This document shows, piece by piece, positions 43,525 through 54,080 of a stretch of DNA of 64,000 bases (position 1 is the first letter of the stretch; each line of letters starts with the position of its first letter). The DNA is from Brachionus rotundiformis (Eukaryota > Rotifera > Eurotatoria > Ploima > Brachionidae). The stretch lies in contig JAESIW010000207.1 of the NCBI GenBank assembly GCA_016802295.1, positions 141,978-205,977 on the forward strand, written 5' to 3'. The translations under genes and the position numbers were made by a program. The notes beneath the pieces are model-generated. The model saw only the letters and a program-made list of their open reading frames with translations. It had not been told where the DNA came from and searched no databases.

Positions 43525-43547
43525 GTCAATTCTGTCGAGTCCATCGT
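43525..43547. repeat. Target-site duplication, left copy (23 bp)
   Basis: GTCAATTCTGTCGAG followed by TCCATCGT is repeated exactly at 45,787-45,809. The hAT coding frame runs into one copy and out of the other, as expected of a duplicated insertion target. Confidence 0.85.
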
Positions 43548-43869
43548 AAATATTACTTGAAAGTCTCCCATACCAATTTCGGTAACGATTTGCCTAACTG
43601 GTCCTAGGTAAAATTTTTGATATGGACAGATAGGACCTAGAATTTAAAGATATTATTGGATTAAGTTATTGATTTTAGATCAATGTCAAAATCAAATTCT
43701 GTTATATGTTACAGCTGCAACAAAAAATCACAGTCGGCTAAATGAAAATTTTTAGCAATATAAATAAATATACAAAAAAAAATAACATAAATGTTAACCT
43801 AGCGACTACAGAGTGTGAAAGAGATCTTGGAGTGATAATTTCATCAGATTTAAAGTCGAGAGACTAGAT

Positions 43870-44492
43870 TTGATAATTTTTTTTTTTTATCTTTTCCTTA
43901 TTCACTCCTTGTGGAGCGATTTCCACTCAAGTCGATCTTTTGCCTTCACCCTGGCTTCTTCTTGGTGAGCTCAATCGTGATTGTTGACCACCATGTTACT
44001 GCTAATCGTCCTATCTTACGTCGACCTTGAGGTGTCCAGGCTGGCCTGAAGGGCCCCTTTTGGTATCCGTGTGTCTTTCATTCTAAGTACATGTCCGAGC
44101 TATCGAAGCCTTTTGTTCTTGATGCATTGACTTAATGGCTCTGATTTTGTCATTCTGTATAGGTCAGCATTTGACAGTGTCTCAGTCCAGTGTATCCCGA
44201 GAATCCTCTGCAGGCTTCCAGTGTGGAAGGTGTTAAGGCTTTTTCTATCAGATTCACTCATCCCCCAACATTCACTTCCGTACATCAATGTTGCTTTAAC
44301 TACACTGTTGTATAGTTTAAGTTTTGTTTCCTTGCTGTAGCTTTTTGATTTCCATGCTGGTCGGAGTCTAGCAAAGACACTCTTTGCTTTAGCAAGTCTA
44401 TTCTTAATGTCTCTGTGTGTTCCCATAGTTGGCTTCATCGAGTTCTGGATGCCGTCGACATCATCTCGCGCATAACAACCAGTTAGCAACAA
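43870..44492 (-). mobile_element. RTE-like LINE fragment (end of ORF2)
   Basis: The minus-strand frame 44,492-44,100 reads HRDIKNRLAKAKSVFARLRP, KLKLYNSVVKATLMYGSECW and FHTGSLQRILGIHW, typical of the end of an RTE/BovB-type RT protein (...V...LLYG.E.W........L..F....LR.I). Just after a stop come LGHVLRM and, near 43,900, AKDRLEWKSLHK, also typical of the ORF2 tail. The RT core is missing. The composition is much less AT-rich than the surroundings. Confidence 0.75.
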
Positions 44493-44499
44493 GCAGAGA

Positions 44500-45786
44500 A
44501 TATTTGAATATGTTGAAAAAAAAAACTTAAAAATTCTGCTTCAAGAGTAATTGGCAGTGATCTGGATACCCATTCCAACATGACAGATAACTCGGACAAT
44601 GATTCGAAAATTTTTAAAATCAAAAACTCTAAGCAATTTTCCATTCCAGATTTAAATAGTAAAACATTTCGAGTAATTTAATCGCCATGCATATAGCACC
44701 TAGTCAACCTCAAGCCAAACAAACAGTGCAAATAATAAACAAAGTTGAATCTTCGGCTAATATCACTGAAAATTAAATTTTAAAACTTTTAAAATGGAAC
44801 TTGTCAAAGAGGATTAGTGCTGTATTTATCCAATAGCCGCTTTATTTAACATTTCTAAAATAAGACTTATGGTTTGAACAAGATTTTGGTTATCGAATTT
44901 AGGAAAAAGCATTAAATCCTTCTACTAAAGTGGTTATCTTTTTACTCTAAAACGATATACAGTCAAGTACTTTCTAATGATAATAGAAAAAATTATCTTT
45001 TTAAGGCTTTTAAAAACTAAAATGTTTATGAGACGCAAGCTGATCATTCAAGAAAAGTAAAATCAAAAAGAAAAGACGGGCACTTTTAAGCGTTTGCGGC
45101 GTTTTAAGTAGCAAATAAAGTCAAAACGTCAATTAAAATTTAAATTTTATTCAAATTTTATTTGCAAAGTTTTATTAAAAGTAAATGTTAATTAAATTAT
45201 TAAAAAAAAAGACTTATTTGGATTAAAAATTTATAATATAAATAATGCTGATTAAAATTCTGAAAAAATCTTAAATAAATCAAAAAAGAAACTATTAAAA
45301 ACTTTAAGTAAAAAACAATTATGACTTACAAACATTTAAAAAAACTATTAAAATTTTTTTTAATTCTCAATAATTGAATTTTTTTAAGTGTTCCAAGTGT
45401 TTGACTAGGTGTCACACTTGATTTTCTTCAAGTGTGAAAGTATGGTTAATACTTAATAAAATTATCAATTTTTTATATTACTTGAAGAATTAAATTAATT
45501 TAAATGAATTATGAAATTATCTTAATTTATTAATTTCTTTAAGTTAACATTACGCACAATATGATTCTTTTTTCCAAGCAAAGTTTTAAATATGTTTTTA
45601 CCAGAAATTTTATTTATGTGAAAACATAAAAATTGTCTTTTTTTGTACCAAAAGTAAATAAATAAAAGTGTAAAGATGTATCAGCAATAAGAAGTAATGT
45701 ATGCAAGGTGATTCTTGTTAGTCTAATGATTGCTTATTTTACGTTATGTCAAAATTTTGATTTTATTTTTTGTTTTTAATTTTGAT
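44500..45786. other. AT-rich part of the insertion, no gene seen
   Basis: Nothing recognisable between the LINE fragment and the right copy of the duplicated target. Confidence 0.4.
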
Positions 45787-45809
45787 GTCAATTCTGTCGA
45801 GTCCATCGT
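45787..45809. repeat. Target-site duplication, right copy (23 bp)
   Basis: Exact copy of 43,525-43,547. Confidence 0.85.
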
Positions 45810-46789
45810 TTAAGTCGTTTAGTTTTATTTTCTTTATACTCCTTAAACATTTTAGCTCACTTTTCCATCTTAATTTATAGGCTTACTAATTGAATTATAA
45901 TTTTTCCCGTTTTAAAAAATTTGCGAAATTTTTATTTTGTCGATATTTCGCAGCAATTTAGGTACATTTCGAAAGATTACGCCGCAGGTAATTAATAGTT
46001 TTTCATCCTTTTTTATTGACGAGTTGAATTGAATGTGCAAAGCAACGCATATGAAAATTTTGGGTTAGTGGTTGTACGAATGTTATTAAGTCAGCATCAT
46101 CGTCCGAACTAGAAATATCACTTTCGAATTTATTGGAAGATTTTGACAGTCTGCTTGGTCAAATTATTCTTCGCAACAAAAAAAAATGGTATTTTTTAAA
46201 TATTAATTAATTTTTTAAAGTACCTTAATTTATGAGTCTTCCAATTTTTACCATATTACTCACATTATCAACAAGTTTTTTTACAATTTATTTGTTAAAT
46301 AAATTGTAAATTTTAAAAGATTTAATAAAAGATTGAATCATTGAAGTTCAATTAACTAGCCTTATATTATATTATTTAAGTATCTCATCTATTGATCGTT
46401 TAAAATGAACTTCAGTTGTAATGACAACATATTTGAATTTTATAAAATATGATCTGAATTCCAAATTGTTGTCGATAAACTTAGCATTCAAGTCGATAAA
46501 CGATCTTAATCTTCAATCTTTCTATATGTTGACTGTCAGACATATTTTGAAAGACTTAAGGAATCTTTAAAGCTCTGTTCCAACGTCGTAATTGCTTGCC
46601 TTTGCATAATAAAAACGGTTGTTCTAGAAATTCGGGTCCATATTTTACAAATAAAATCTATGAAATTTCAAAATCAAAAGCAAAAAAAAATTTATTTAAC
46701 TTATCATTTTTTTGCTTAATCACTTCGTCACCCTTATTGCTATCTTGGGCCGAATATATTCTCTTATTTATATGTTATCATGAGTGACC

Positions 46790-47460
46790 CACTTATCTAC
46801 AGCTCGGCGGTAAAATGAACCAGTAGAGCAACAGTCGCTACCTGTGACCCGTGGTTTCACGAATTGCATCTTAGAATTGTCGAACTCGAAACGAAATCGC
46901 AGCAAAATACATCTTGATCCAGAATATAAGAACCGAATTAAACGAGGTTAAGAGAAAGGCATCTGGTGGTCCGACAGTATAGTGTAGCAGCATATTTAAC
47001 GGCAATTCTCTAATTGCCTTCCAAAACCACCCTCACGTAATCCTCATTACCCAGACATCGCGATCTATGTGCGAGGCGATGTAGAAAGCTTCGACGTCAG
47101 TGATCACGTGCAGGATCCTCTACTGAGCCTATGTTAGACCCCACCTGGACTTCGCCGCTGTTGTGTGGTCCACGCCTAGCAAGAAAGATGCCAAGATGCT
47201 GGAGCAAGTGCAGAAGAGGGCCACCAAACTAGTGCCACGTATCAAAAAGTGGCGCTGTGAAGATCGCCTTTCCGTCCTCGGTCTAACTTTCCTCCACGAG
47301 CGCCGGGTACGTGGAGACCTGATCCAGATGTTTAACCTCGCCAACCACTGTTTTATCTCATTATGTGCAACGAGCTACCATAGGCGACCTCTTATGTAGG
47401 CCGCCTCCGCAAGCTTGTCTTGCTGTAGCTTTTTCTTATAATGAAATAATAATAAATTTC
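46790..47460 (+). mobile_element. CR1/jockey-like LINE 3' end in a GC-rich island
   Basis: From about 47,130 the frame reads YVRPHLDFAAVVWSTPSKKD, QVQKRATKLV, and LGLTFLHERRVRGDLIQMFN, the C-terminal ORF2 signature of CR1/jockey LINEs, ending at 47,397. The 3' end (ATAGGCGACC, CCGCCTCCGCAAGCTTGTC, then AATAATAATAA) matches the fragment at 34,258. The 340 bases upstream are equally GC-rich but show no RT motif, so the element may be rearranged or joined to another GC-rich repeat. Confidence 0.75.
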
Positions 47461-47464
47461 TAAA

Positions 47465-48255
47465 TGCTTTAGAAAATGAAATAAAAATACAAATATCTAT
47501 TTATTTGATATTAATGATTACTTTCCATTTAAACAAGTGTTTAAGCTAAACAACAACCAATTATTAAATATTTGAAAAAAAATTGGGAAATTATTTCTGA
47601 ATTTAATTTCTTTTTCGAATCATTTTTGCTATCTAAAGATATAAATTTTTCATATATTTCGGGATTGTATTGTTTCACATGTCGAATAAAATTAGAAGTA
47701 TTATTCTTTAAGTAACTAATTGATTTTTGGCACCCAATGCATTAAGCAGTTTTCGAGACAGTTATATTTACATCGTTTTCTTTTATTAGATAAATTTAAA
47801 ATAAAATTAAGTAAAAAATCATATTTTACTATTAGATGCTATTTCAGTAAAACCAAGTTTTGTAATTAAATTATTCTCTAAAGCTGGTGTTGATGAAGTT
47901 AAATTTCGCAAATATTCTACATTTTATTCTTATCATATAATCAGAATTATTATTTTTTATTTAGGCTTATAATTGGATATAATATAAATACAAGCTTAAT
48001 TTTAGTTAAGTTTTATTTTTAAAAAGATGCAACAAAGTATATTATAGTATTTCTTTAATTATATTTTATTTTAGTAAATTTTAATTTATAAAAATAGTAA
48101 GAATTTTTGTTTTTGAAATTCAAAACACCTTTTTTGGATTATAATGACAAATCCGAAATATAATGTAATTAATATTTTTTTTAAGCTCAAGTACTCATGT
48201 ATCATCATTTGAATACTTGCTATTTATTATTCGAAATGAAACTTTGATCCTAATA
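47465..48255. other. AT-rich intergenic stretch, no gene seen
   Basis: No recognisable frame or repeat. Confidence 0.4.
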
Positions 48256-48259
48256 AAAA

Positions 48260-48602
48260 ACTTTCGGCAAAATGAAAATTATTGTACATTTTTGTATTTT
48301 TACATTTTTACTTTTTAAGAGAAGAAAAAAAAATCTCAAAATCCTAAAATCTGGAAAAATTATATTCAAGAAAAGTAATAATAAATTCGCAATTAATTAA
48401 AAAGGATTTTCAAAAAATTATCCTTGGTTTTTACAATTAAATTTTTCTAAAACTCCTTTTAATTAATTGCGAATTTATTATTACTTTTCTTGAATGAAAT
48501 TTTTTCAGATTTTAGGATTTTGAGATTTTTTTTTCATCTCTCAAAAATGTAAAAATGTAAAAATACAAAAATGTACAATAATTTTCATTTTGCCAAACTT
48601 TT
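48260..48602. mobile_element. Foldback element (343 bp)
   Basis: Two near-perfect inverted arms, about 155 bases each (48,260-48,415 and 48,448-48,602), with a loop of about 30 bases. The arms start GGCAAAATGAAAATTATTG and contain ATTGTACATTTTTGTATTTT and AATAATAAATTCGCAATTAA. An almost full-length palindrome of this size is typical of a foldback or MITE element. The target duplication could not be defined because the flanks are A/T runs. Confidence 0.8.
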
Positions 48603-49658
48603 AAGTTTTTTAATATCTATAAATTCCAAATCTGACTTGATAACAGACTTGGAATTGCAGTTAATTTATGAATTACAAATTTTTCCTGACTAAAATCTTT
48701 CAAAATTTCATGATATTTTATTCATATTATTTGTTTTTATTAATAACTGTTTTAGTCTGTTTTAAAATAAAATGCCTTTAAAACTAATTGAGGTAATTTG
48801 TGAGAAAACTTTAAAACAAAAAAAACAAGCAAAATTTGGAGAAATAAAATGAATAATTGGTCTTAAAAATAATCTTTACTATAATCTTTACTTTTCTAAT
48901 AAATTTTTACTTATTTAATCAACGAATGCCTTGTAGGGGTTGTAAAGAAAATAAAATAAAAAATAAAAGTCTTAGCCAAAAGAAGGAAGTATTTGAAAAT
49001 ATTTATTTTAAATGTTAAAATTTTATATTAATTTCAATAATTATTATTTTAGTTGGTTTATATGAAAAAAGGTTGAAAAATTCGTGATTGAATATGTCAA
49101 CTCAGTTAACTTTTGACTAATATGAATTTTCAATATCTATTAAAAAATATTCTAATCAACTGTTCGAATTAAGACTGTGATAAGGGATTCCGAAATTACA
49201 GTAATCACAAAAACTAGGTTTTGTGGAATTAATACTAAATTTGATTAGATTATTGAACAATAAGGGAATTTACCCAATTTGATAAATTTTATTTTCTCAA
49301 ACTAAATTTAAATTTTATAATAAAAAGGGAAATTGTTTGAAAATTTCAATAAAAATACCCAATCAATATAACAAATAAAACAATGATAAATTTAGTTTTG
49401 AGTTTTGCCGTTTTGTCATAATATGATCTTGTTTGATTAAACCAATTTAAAGAAGCAAATGATAAATACTCCAATTTTATCTCATTTGTTTGTTTATAAA
49501 ATTTATATACTTAAATACTTGTGAAAATATTCATTTAATTGTTTTATTTGAATTAGTTCTAAAATAATTGATCTTTATCAAGAAAAACATTTTGCTTGAT
49601 CAACTTTACATAATGGTTAAGACTGTTTGTTTTTTTTATTGATTACTATTACAAAGCT

Positions 49659-49666
49659 TATAAATA
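49659..49666 (+). promoter_or_regulatory. TATA box of tiny-gene copy 3
   Basis: TATAAATA, 95 bases before the ATG at 49,754. The block from here to the ATG, including a purine-rich AATAATAAGAATAATAAG leader, is nearly invariant in the three copies. Confidence 0.6.
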
Positions 49667-49753
49667 TGCACCATTTTGTAGATATTTTGCATATCCAAAA
49701 CAGAATAAATTCAAATTTGTTTAGTAGAATAATAATAAGAATAATAAGTCACA

Positions 49754-49951
49754 ATGTGTGGAAGACGTAATCGTGGATGTTGCCAATCAATTGCTATAGC
49801 TGCTCCAATGCCATTACCAGCACCTTTACCAATTCATCTCCCAGCACCAATGCCTCTACCAATTCCAGCTCCTTTGCCGGTCGATCCTTGTTTGTCAGGC
49901 TATGGTTTGGGTTTGGGCCTTGGCTTGGGTGGATATCCAGGCTTATTCTAA
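49754..49951 (+). CDS. Tiny Pro/Leu- and Gly/Leu-repeat protein, copy 3
   Basis: A 65 aa protein identical to copy 2: a CGRRNRGCC head, PLPAPLPIHLPAPMPLPIP repeats, DPCLSGY and a (GL)n tail ending YPGLF. ATG in the context TCACAATGTG, stop TAA at 49,949-49,951, and AATAAA at 49,992-49,997. Identity of the protein across an inverted duplication, in a region where the flanks have accumulated indels, suggests that the frame is under constraint or that the duplication is recent. Function unknown. The overlapping Ser/Thr/Asn-rich frame at 49,777-49,965 is the shadow. Confidence 0.65.
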   Translation: MCGRRNRGCCQSIAIAAPMPLPAPLPIHLPAPMPLPIPAPLPVDPCLSGYGLGLGLGLGGYPGLF

Positions 49952-49991
49952 TTTATTTGTTATAACAAAAATTTTAAATATTTTCAAAATT

Positions 49992-49997
49992 AATAAA
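49992..49997 (+). terminator. Poly(A) signal of tiny-gene copy 3
   Basis: AATAAA 41 bases after the stop; also present in copy 2. Confidence 0.5.
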
Positions 49998-50149
49998 ATA
50001 TTTTTTAGAAAAAATTTTGTTTAAGCTAATGCCATTGCTTTTTTCTTTGAGTGCTGTAAATTTAAAAAGTAAAATTTTTCAAAATGATAACAGAATTTAA
50101 AAATTTTTAATCTACTCAAGAATACTAAAATTAATGAATTACTCTAATT

Positions 50150-50800
50150 TATTTGTTTTAACAAAAATTTCAAACCTCTGATTTTTTTAGGTTATAATTA
50201 TGTAATAGATATTTTTAATATTAAAACAAATAAAATTTAAAAAAAATTCAATTTTTTTTATCTTGCTCTTAATTTAGAAAAAAATAAAATTTTAATTTTA
50301 CTTTATTTTTATTCGGAATTTAACGCCCACAAATTTCTAGGCCGATATTAGCACTCTTAAACCCTTAATTATAAGTGAATATTTTTATTTTTATTATTTG
50401 AATTTTTCAGTGTTTGACAGTCAAATTAATTTCTTAGCAGTAAATTAATATTTTGAAATAATTGGCTCGGATAATTTCCTAAATAATAAGTTTTTTGATC
50501 AGAAAAGTAGTTGCATGCCTCTTATAATTTTTTGTTTTTTCTAAAAATTATAATTAAGATACAAAAATTTAATAATTTGCTGTTACTTATTTAAATATTA
50601 AAAATTATTAATTTATATATTTTGGCACAGTTACTGAATAAGAAGAATCAAACATTTTATATTATAATATTTATTTATATCACTAAACCAAGTATCTATT
50701 TCAGAAATTTTTTCCTTTACAATAAAATAAATATTCTGACGGTCAAATAAATTTATTAGCAGTAAATTAATAATTTTGAAATCATTGGTTCGGATAATTT
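50150..50800. other. AT-rich spacer, no gene seen
   Basis: No recognisable frame. AAATTAATTTCTTAGCAGTAA (50,423) and AAATAAATTTATTAGCAGTAA (50,745) are short related repeats. Confidence 0.35.
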
Positions 50801-50815
50801 CCTAAATGATAAGTT

Positions 50816-51128
50816 TTGTGTTTTATCCAGTTGTTTAAGTTAAATAACAAAATTGAATTAGTTGAGTTTAGAAAAGATTTAATCTATGGTCAAAGCGACC
50901 AACTATATGATTTAAGAAGGCATTCAAAAACTCTGCGTCGTGAACAGATAAAAAACTGCTCCTCGCGTTTCCATTTCACAAATAGAGTTGTAAACATATA
51001 GAACCAATTGCCGGAATAAATAGTTAGCGCAAAAATGTTGAATATTTTAGATTCGAAATTAGATTCTTGGCTTGTGAAAAAAGAAGCGACTGCTATAGCT
51101 CATTATTTTCCCGAGTTGCAGTTTACTT

Positions 51129-51161
<33 letters not shown>
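50816..51161 (+). mobile_element. Jockey/CR1-like LINE 3' end with (TAC)n tail
   Basis: The frame reads LRRHSKTLRREQIKNCSSRF, HFTNRVVNI, a stop, NQLPE, and then ILDSKLDSWLVKKE, the classical ...R..FF..R....WN.LP......F...L ending of jockey/CR1 ORF2. The ACT/TAC microsatellite tail at 51,129-51,161 follows, with the same unit as the tail at 19,045. The RT is missing. Confidence 0.75.
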
Positions 51162-51169
51162 AATTATCT

Positions 51170-52590
51170 TTGGACTAGTTTTTAAATATTTTTATTTAGA
51201 ATATGCATTTCAAATAATAAGGACTAATTTAATAGCTAATTAATATTCATTAGAATTACGAAAATTATTAGAAAAGTCAATAGTATTCCAGGAAATTGGT
51301 CTTTTTTACAAATTAAAAGATTAAAATCACCTGATAATGTCATATTTTAATTTTTTTCTTGAAACAAGAGAAATTGCTTTTTAATAGAAAATTCTCAAAT
51401 TTGAACGATCAATTTTTTCTATACGAAATTAGTCCAAATGTAATGTTTAAAAAATAATTAATATTCGAATGGTTCATTTAAATCTGACTTAAAGTTAGAT
51501 TTTTCGGTCATTAAAAAATTTATGATAGCCATATTTGATTTTTGCCTGCAACCATCCAAAAATATCAGCCATGCGATAAATTATTAAAAAATTTTTAAAA
51601 TTATCTATTTAATTATTTTAATACAAGAAATTCAAAAATTTTAAAATCCAATTTAAAAAATATATTGGGATGCTTAGACAATGTTTTCTGTATAATCAAA
51701 CGTATTTAAAGTAATCCAACTTTAGATTCAAATTTATGAAAATAAACAATTTGAAACTAATTTGATGGAAAAAATTTTTTTTAATTAAGAAAAATCTAGT
51801 TTGTGAGCCAGTTGAATTTTTATCTTATCAAGAAGACTTGTTTGGCTATAGTTTTTGTTTTTTTGGAAACTTAACAAGGATACATTTTTATACATTTTTT
51901 AGCTATTTATAATTAAAAAATAAACTTATAAAAATTTTTATTAAATTAATTAAACATGATTAATATAAGCCAATTTTACTTGTGAATTCAATTTTATTAA
52001 TTTACTGTCAAGAAAGACTATTACCACATAAGTTTAAGCTTAATTCCCCTGAATATTACCATAAAAGTTAACAGAAATCGAGATAATAAAAAGATAGACC
52101 ATTAAGGCTTCTAAATATTAGGAGCATTTTTTTTGGTTAACTCCTTTGGTAATGAAACCAGAAAGTTCATAGACGGAAATAAATCTTTTCATTTTAACTT
52201 AAATTATGTATATTTTTTTGATATTTTAACAAGATATAAAATTAAACATTGCTAAATTTATTTCTGATACATTTAAATATTTAAAGCTGGTCAAAAAAGA
52301 AAAGAAAAATTTTAATGTAGTGAATTTTTAATACAATTTTATTTTATTTTAAGTGCGATAGTAAAAAACTAAATTAAGTGAATGTCTTGGTATAGCTTCG
52401 GTTAAAAAGCCGGGTGCCATACCATCCAGTAAATAGAATTTCCTGTTTAGGAAAAAAATTCCTCTGAAATGATTACCACTTATAAACGTGGCACATAATA
52501 AATTGAAATTATATTAACTTATTATCAGTTTTAATGTTAAATCAGTAATTTCAATAATATCTGAGTAAGGCTCTGATTGTACAAAAATAA
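51170..52590. other. AT-rich intergenic stretch, no gene seen
   Basis: 1.4 kb of low-complexity AT DNA with no supportable feature. Confidence 0.4.
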
Positions 52591-52598
52591 ATGCAGGA

Positions 52599-52817
52599 TC
52601 ATTTACAAATTTCTTCAAACAGCTTAATTTCATTAAAGGGTCCTGGAAAAGCCCGGCACTTAAACGGTATTATAATACCAGTATGAACATAAGTTTGGAA
52701 AACGACCTCGTCTGATATCAATGTAAGGTTTTGGTATTCATTCAATCGATTACAAAGGCCTTTAAAGACATTTAGGACAATGCTTTCGGTGCAGATACGT
52801 CTTATGCTAATATTCAA
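52599..52817 (-). other. Unassigned open frame (72 aa)
   Basis: Less AT-biased than the flanks (ICTESIVLNVFKGLCNRLNE; GIIIPFKCRAFPGPFN). After its stop a second frame (FVNDPAFIFVQSEPYSDIIE) stays open to about 52,525, so it may be part of a decayed gene. No family recognised. Confidence 0.2.
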
Positions 52818-52883
52818 TTGGCCATTTCAAAATAAGCTAATGAAAAAGAAATGGCTTTGAGTTAGTTTCAAATATTTTTTTAA

Positions 52884-53440
52884 CACTAGAAGCACCAAGC
52901 ATTTTTTCGTCATTTTTAACCCAAAATATATTCTAAATATTTGTAGTAATTTTAATATAAATTAAACTTTTTATTACCGTAATGCCTTGCCCCCTAATGC
53001 GGCACTTATTTTCAGAATTCTGGATTTTAATGCATGCATTTAACCCACTTTTTTTTCCAGATACGCTTCGACTAAAAATGCCGCATTAAATATGTAAAAA
53101 ATAATAAAAATTTTTTATTATTAATTTTAATTTTTTTTATTTTTTAATTTTGATTATTTTTACATATTTTTTACATATTTAATGCGGCATTTGTACCAAA
53201 ATTTTGACATTAACTGCAGCATTTTCAGTCGCAGCGTATCTGGAAAAAAAGTGGGTTAAATGCAGCATTAAAATCCAGAATTCTGGTTTAAAGTGCAATG
53301 CATTAGGGGGCAAGGCATTACGGTAATTATAGAGATAAAATCTACATAATTCCTTAAAGATTGATTTACATTAGAATCTGTCACATAGATACGAGGATTT
53401 TAAATTTTAGGTAAAAATGACTCGTTTGGTGCTTCTAGTG
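52884..53440. mobile_element. piggyBac-like MITE, carrying a nested MITE
   Basis: Terminal inverted repeats CACTAGAAGCACCAA and TTGGTGCTTCTAGTG, flanked by TTAA on both sides (52,880-52,883 and 53,441-53,444). Its own sequence is only about 200 bases once the 353 bp element at 52,974-53,326 and one TTA are removed. It shares the CACTAGAA end with the element at 23,199, but the next bases differ, so it is a related, not identical, family. Confidence 0.8.
52974..53326. mobile_element. PIF-like MITE (353 bp), nested
   Basis: Terminal inverted repeats run TTACCGTAATGCCTTGCCCC and continue with CTAATGC, mirrored at the right end; the interior is a second long palindrome (AATGCCGCATTAAATATG / ACATATTTAATGCGGCAT). 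It is flanked by TTA (52,971-52,973 and 53,327-53,329). Three-base TTA/TAA duplications are typical of PIF/Harbinger-type and related DDE transposons. A truncated relative lies at 36,908-37,179. Confidence 0.8.
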
Positions 53441-53449
53441 TTAAAGAAT

Positions 53450-54080
53450 ATGTCAAGATACTAAATATTGTAATATGCAAGCACTAAGTTAAAATACTCG
53501 AATTCGAGTTTAAAAAGCAAAAAACCATAAATTAAAGTTTAGGGAAAAAAATTGTAAGTTATTTTATGTCATTTTAAAGCACTCAGATATATAGCTTTAT
53601 AAAATCTACGTCTCACGTAACAAGAATACTAATATATATACAGACCAACTAAATAATATAACTTATGTTGTTCTACAAGGGTTTAGACTTGTCACAGAAA
53701 ACTAGTAATACTACTAATACTACAATACATGTTTTTATATGTATATGTTTTTATATCAGACGAAATATGTGAATATCAAAGTTAAATAAAAAAATAAATA
53801 AAAAAAATTATGAAGAAATCTATTGCTTCAAATGTAATAAGGGGGCAAGATTTACATGCTTATGTGGTACCATTCTTTATTTGACTGTCAGAATATAATT
53901 TTTTTTGTAGAGAAAAAAATTTTTCTGATGTTAGCAAATTTATATAAATAACAATTTTTAATTTAGTGTTTAAAATCATTAGTCGTGAATAAAAAATTTG
54001 TCAGCATTAAGAGGCTATTTTATCTATCAACATCTGTAAAAATACAGTTTTTTTAGACGTTTATATATTGCTCGAATCTC
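53450..54080. other. AT-rich stretch with a cysteine-rich coding-like patch
   Basis: Near 53,808-53,885 a frame reads YEEIYCFKCNKGARFTCLCG, a possible decayed zinc-binding exon. Nothing else. Confidence 0.2.

Larger units (their letters stand above)
43548..45786. mobile_element. 2.24 kb insertion inside the hAT gene
   Basis: Bounded by the exact 23 bp duplication. It contains a GC-richer RTE-like LINE fragment (43,870-44,492, minus strand) and AT-rich DNA without other recognisable genes. A piece near 43,575-43,645 (ACGATTTGCCTAACTGGTC) resembles 34,393-34,465. No clear poly(A) tail or terminal inverted repeats were seen, so the element class is unsettled. Confidence 0.7.
42624..46155 (-). 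pseudogene. hAT transposase pseudogene, split by an insertion
   Basis: On the minus strand the protein can be followed in pieces: an acidic stretch and HMRCFAHSIQLVNKKG (46,155-46,013), AYKLRWKSELKCLRSIKKIK (to about 45,815), DGLDRID in the duplicated 23 bp, then ILEPFEYVTDEIQ (about 43,460), FELKNQINEKFHYILKAFED, IYLDLIFKLEWLKIPE, and the dimerisation end FPRLFEFVLKFSSNPAS closing with a stop at 42,624. The RC.AH..QL, RW.S, L.PF...T, YLD..FK and C-terminal dimerisation blocks occur in the right order for a hAT enzyme. Several stops and frameshifts plus the insertion at 43,548-45,786 make it dead. The N-terminal BED finger was not found. Confidence 0.75.
49190..50142 (+). repeat. Inverted third copy of the tiny-gene segment
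   Basis: About 950 bases match the reverse complement of 41,690-42,580 continuously, from the region around GATTACTGT (49,196-49,225) through the promoter and gene to TTAATGAATTACTC (50,129-50,142). No channel gene was carried along. Confidence 0.85.

Noticed and set aside
46596..46787. 63-codon frame
   Set aside because: No motif, and it sits between transposon remnants; composition is not coding-like.
47129..47344. Arginine-rich minus-strand frame
   Set aside because: It is the antisense of the LINE ORF2 end, which has clear RT-tail motifs on the plus strand.
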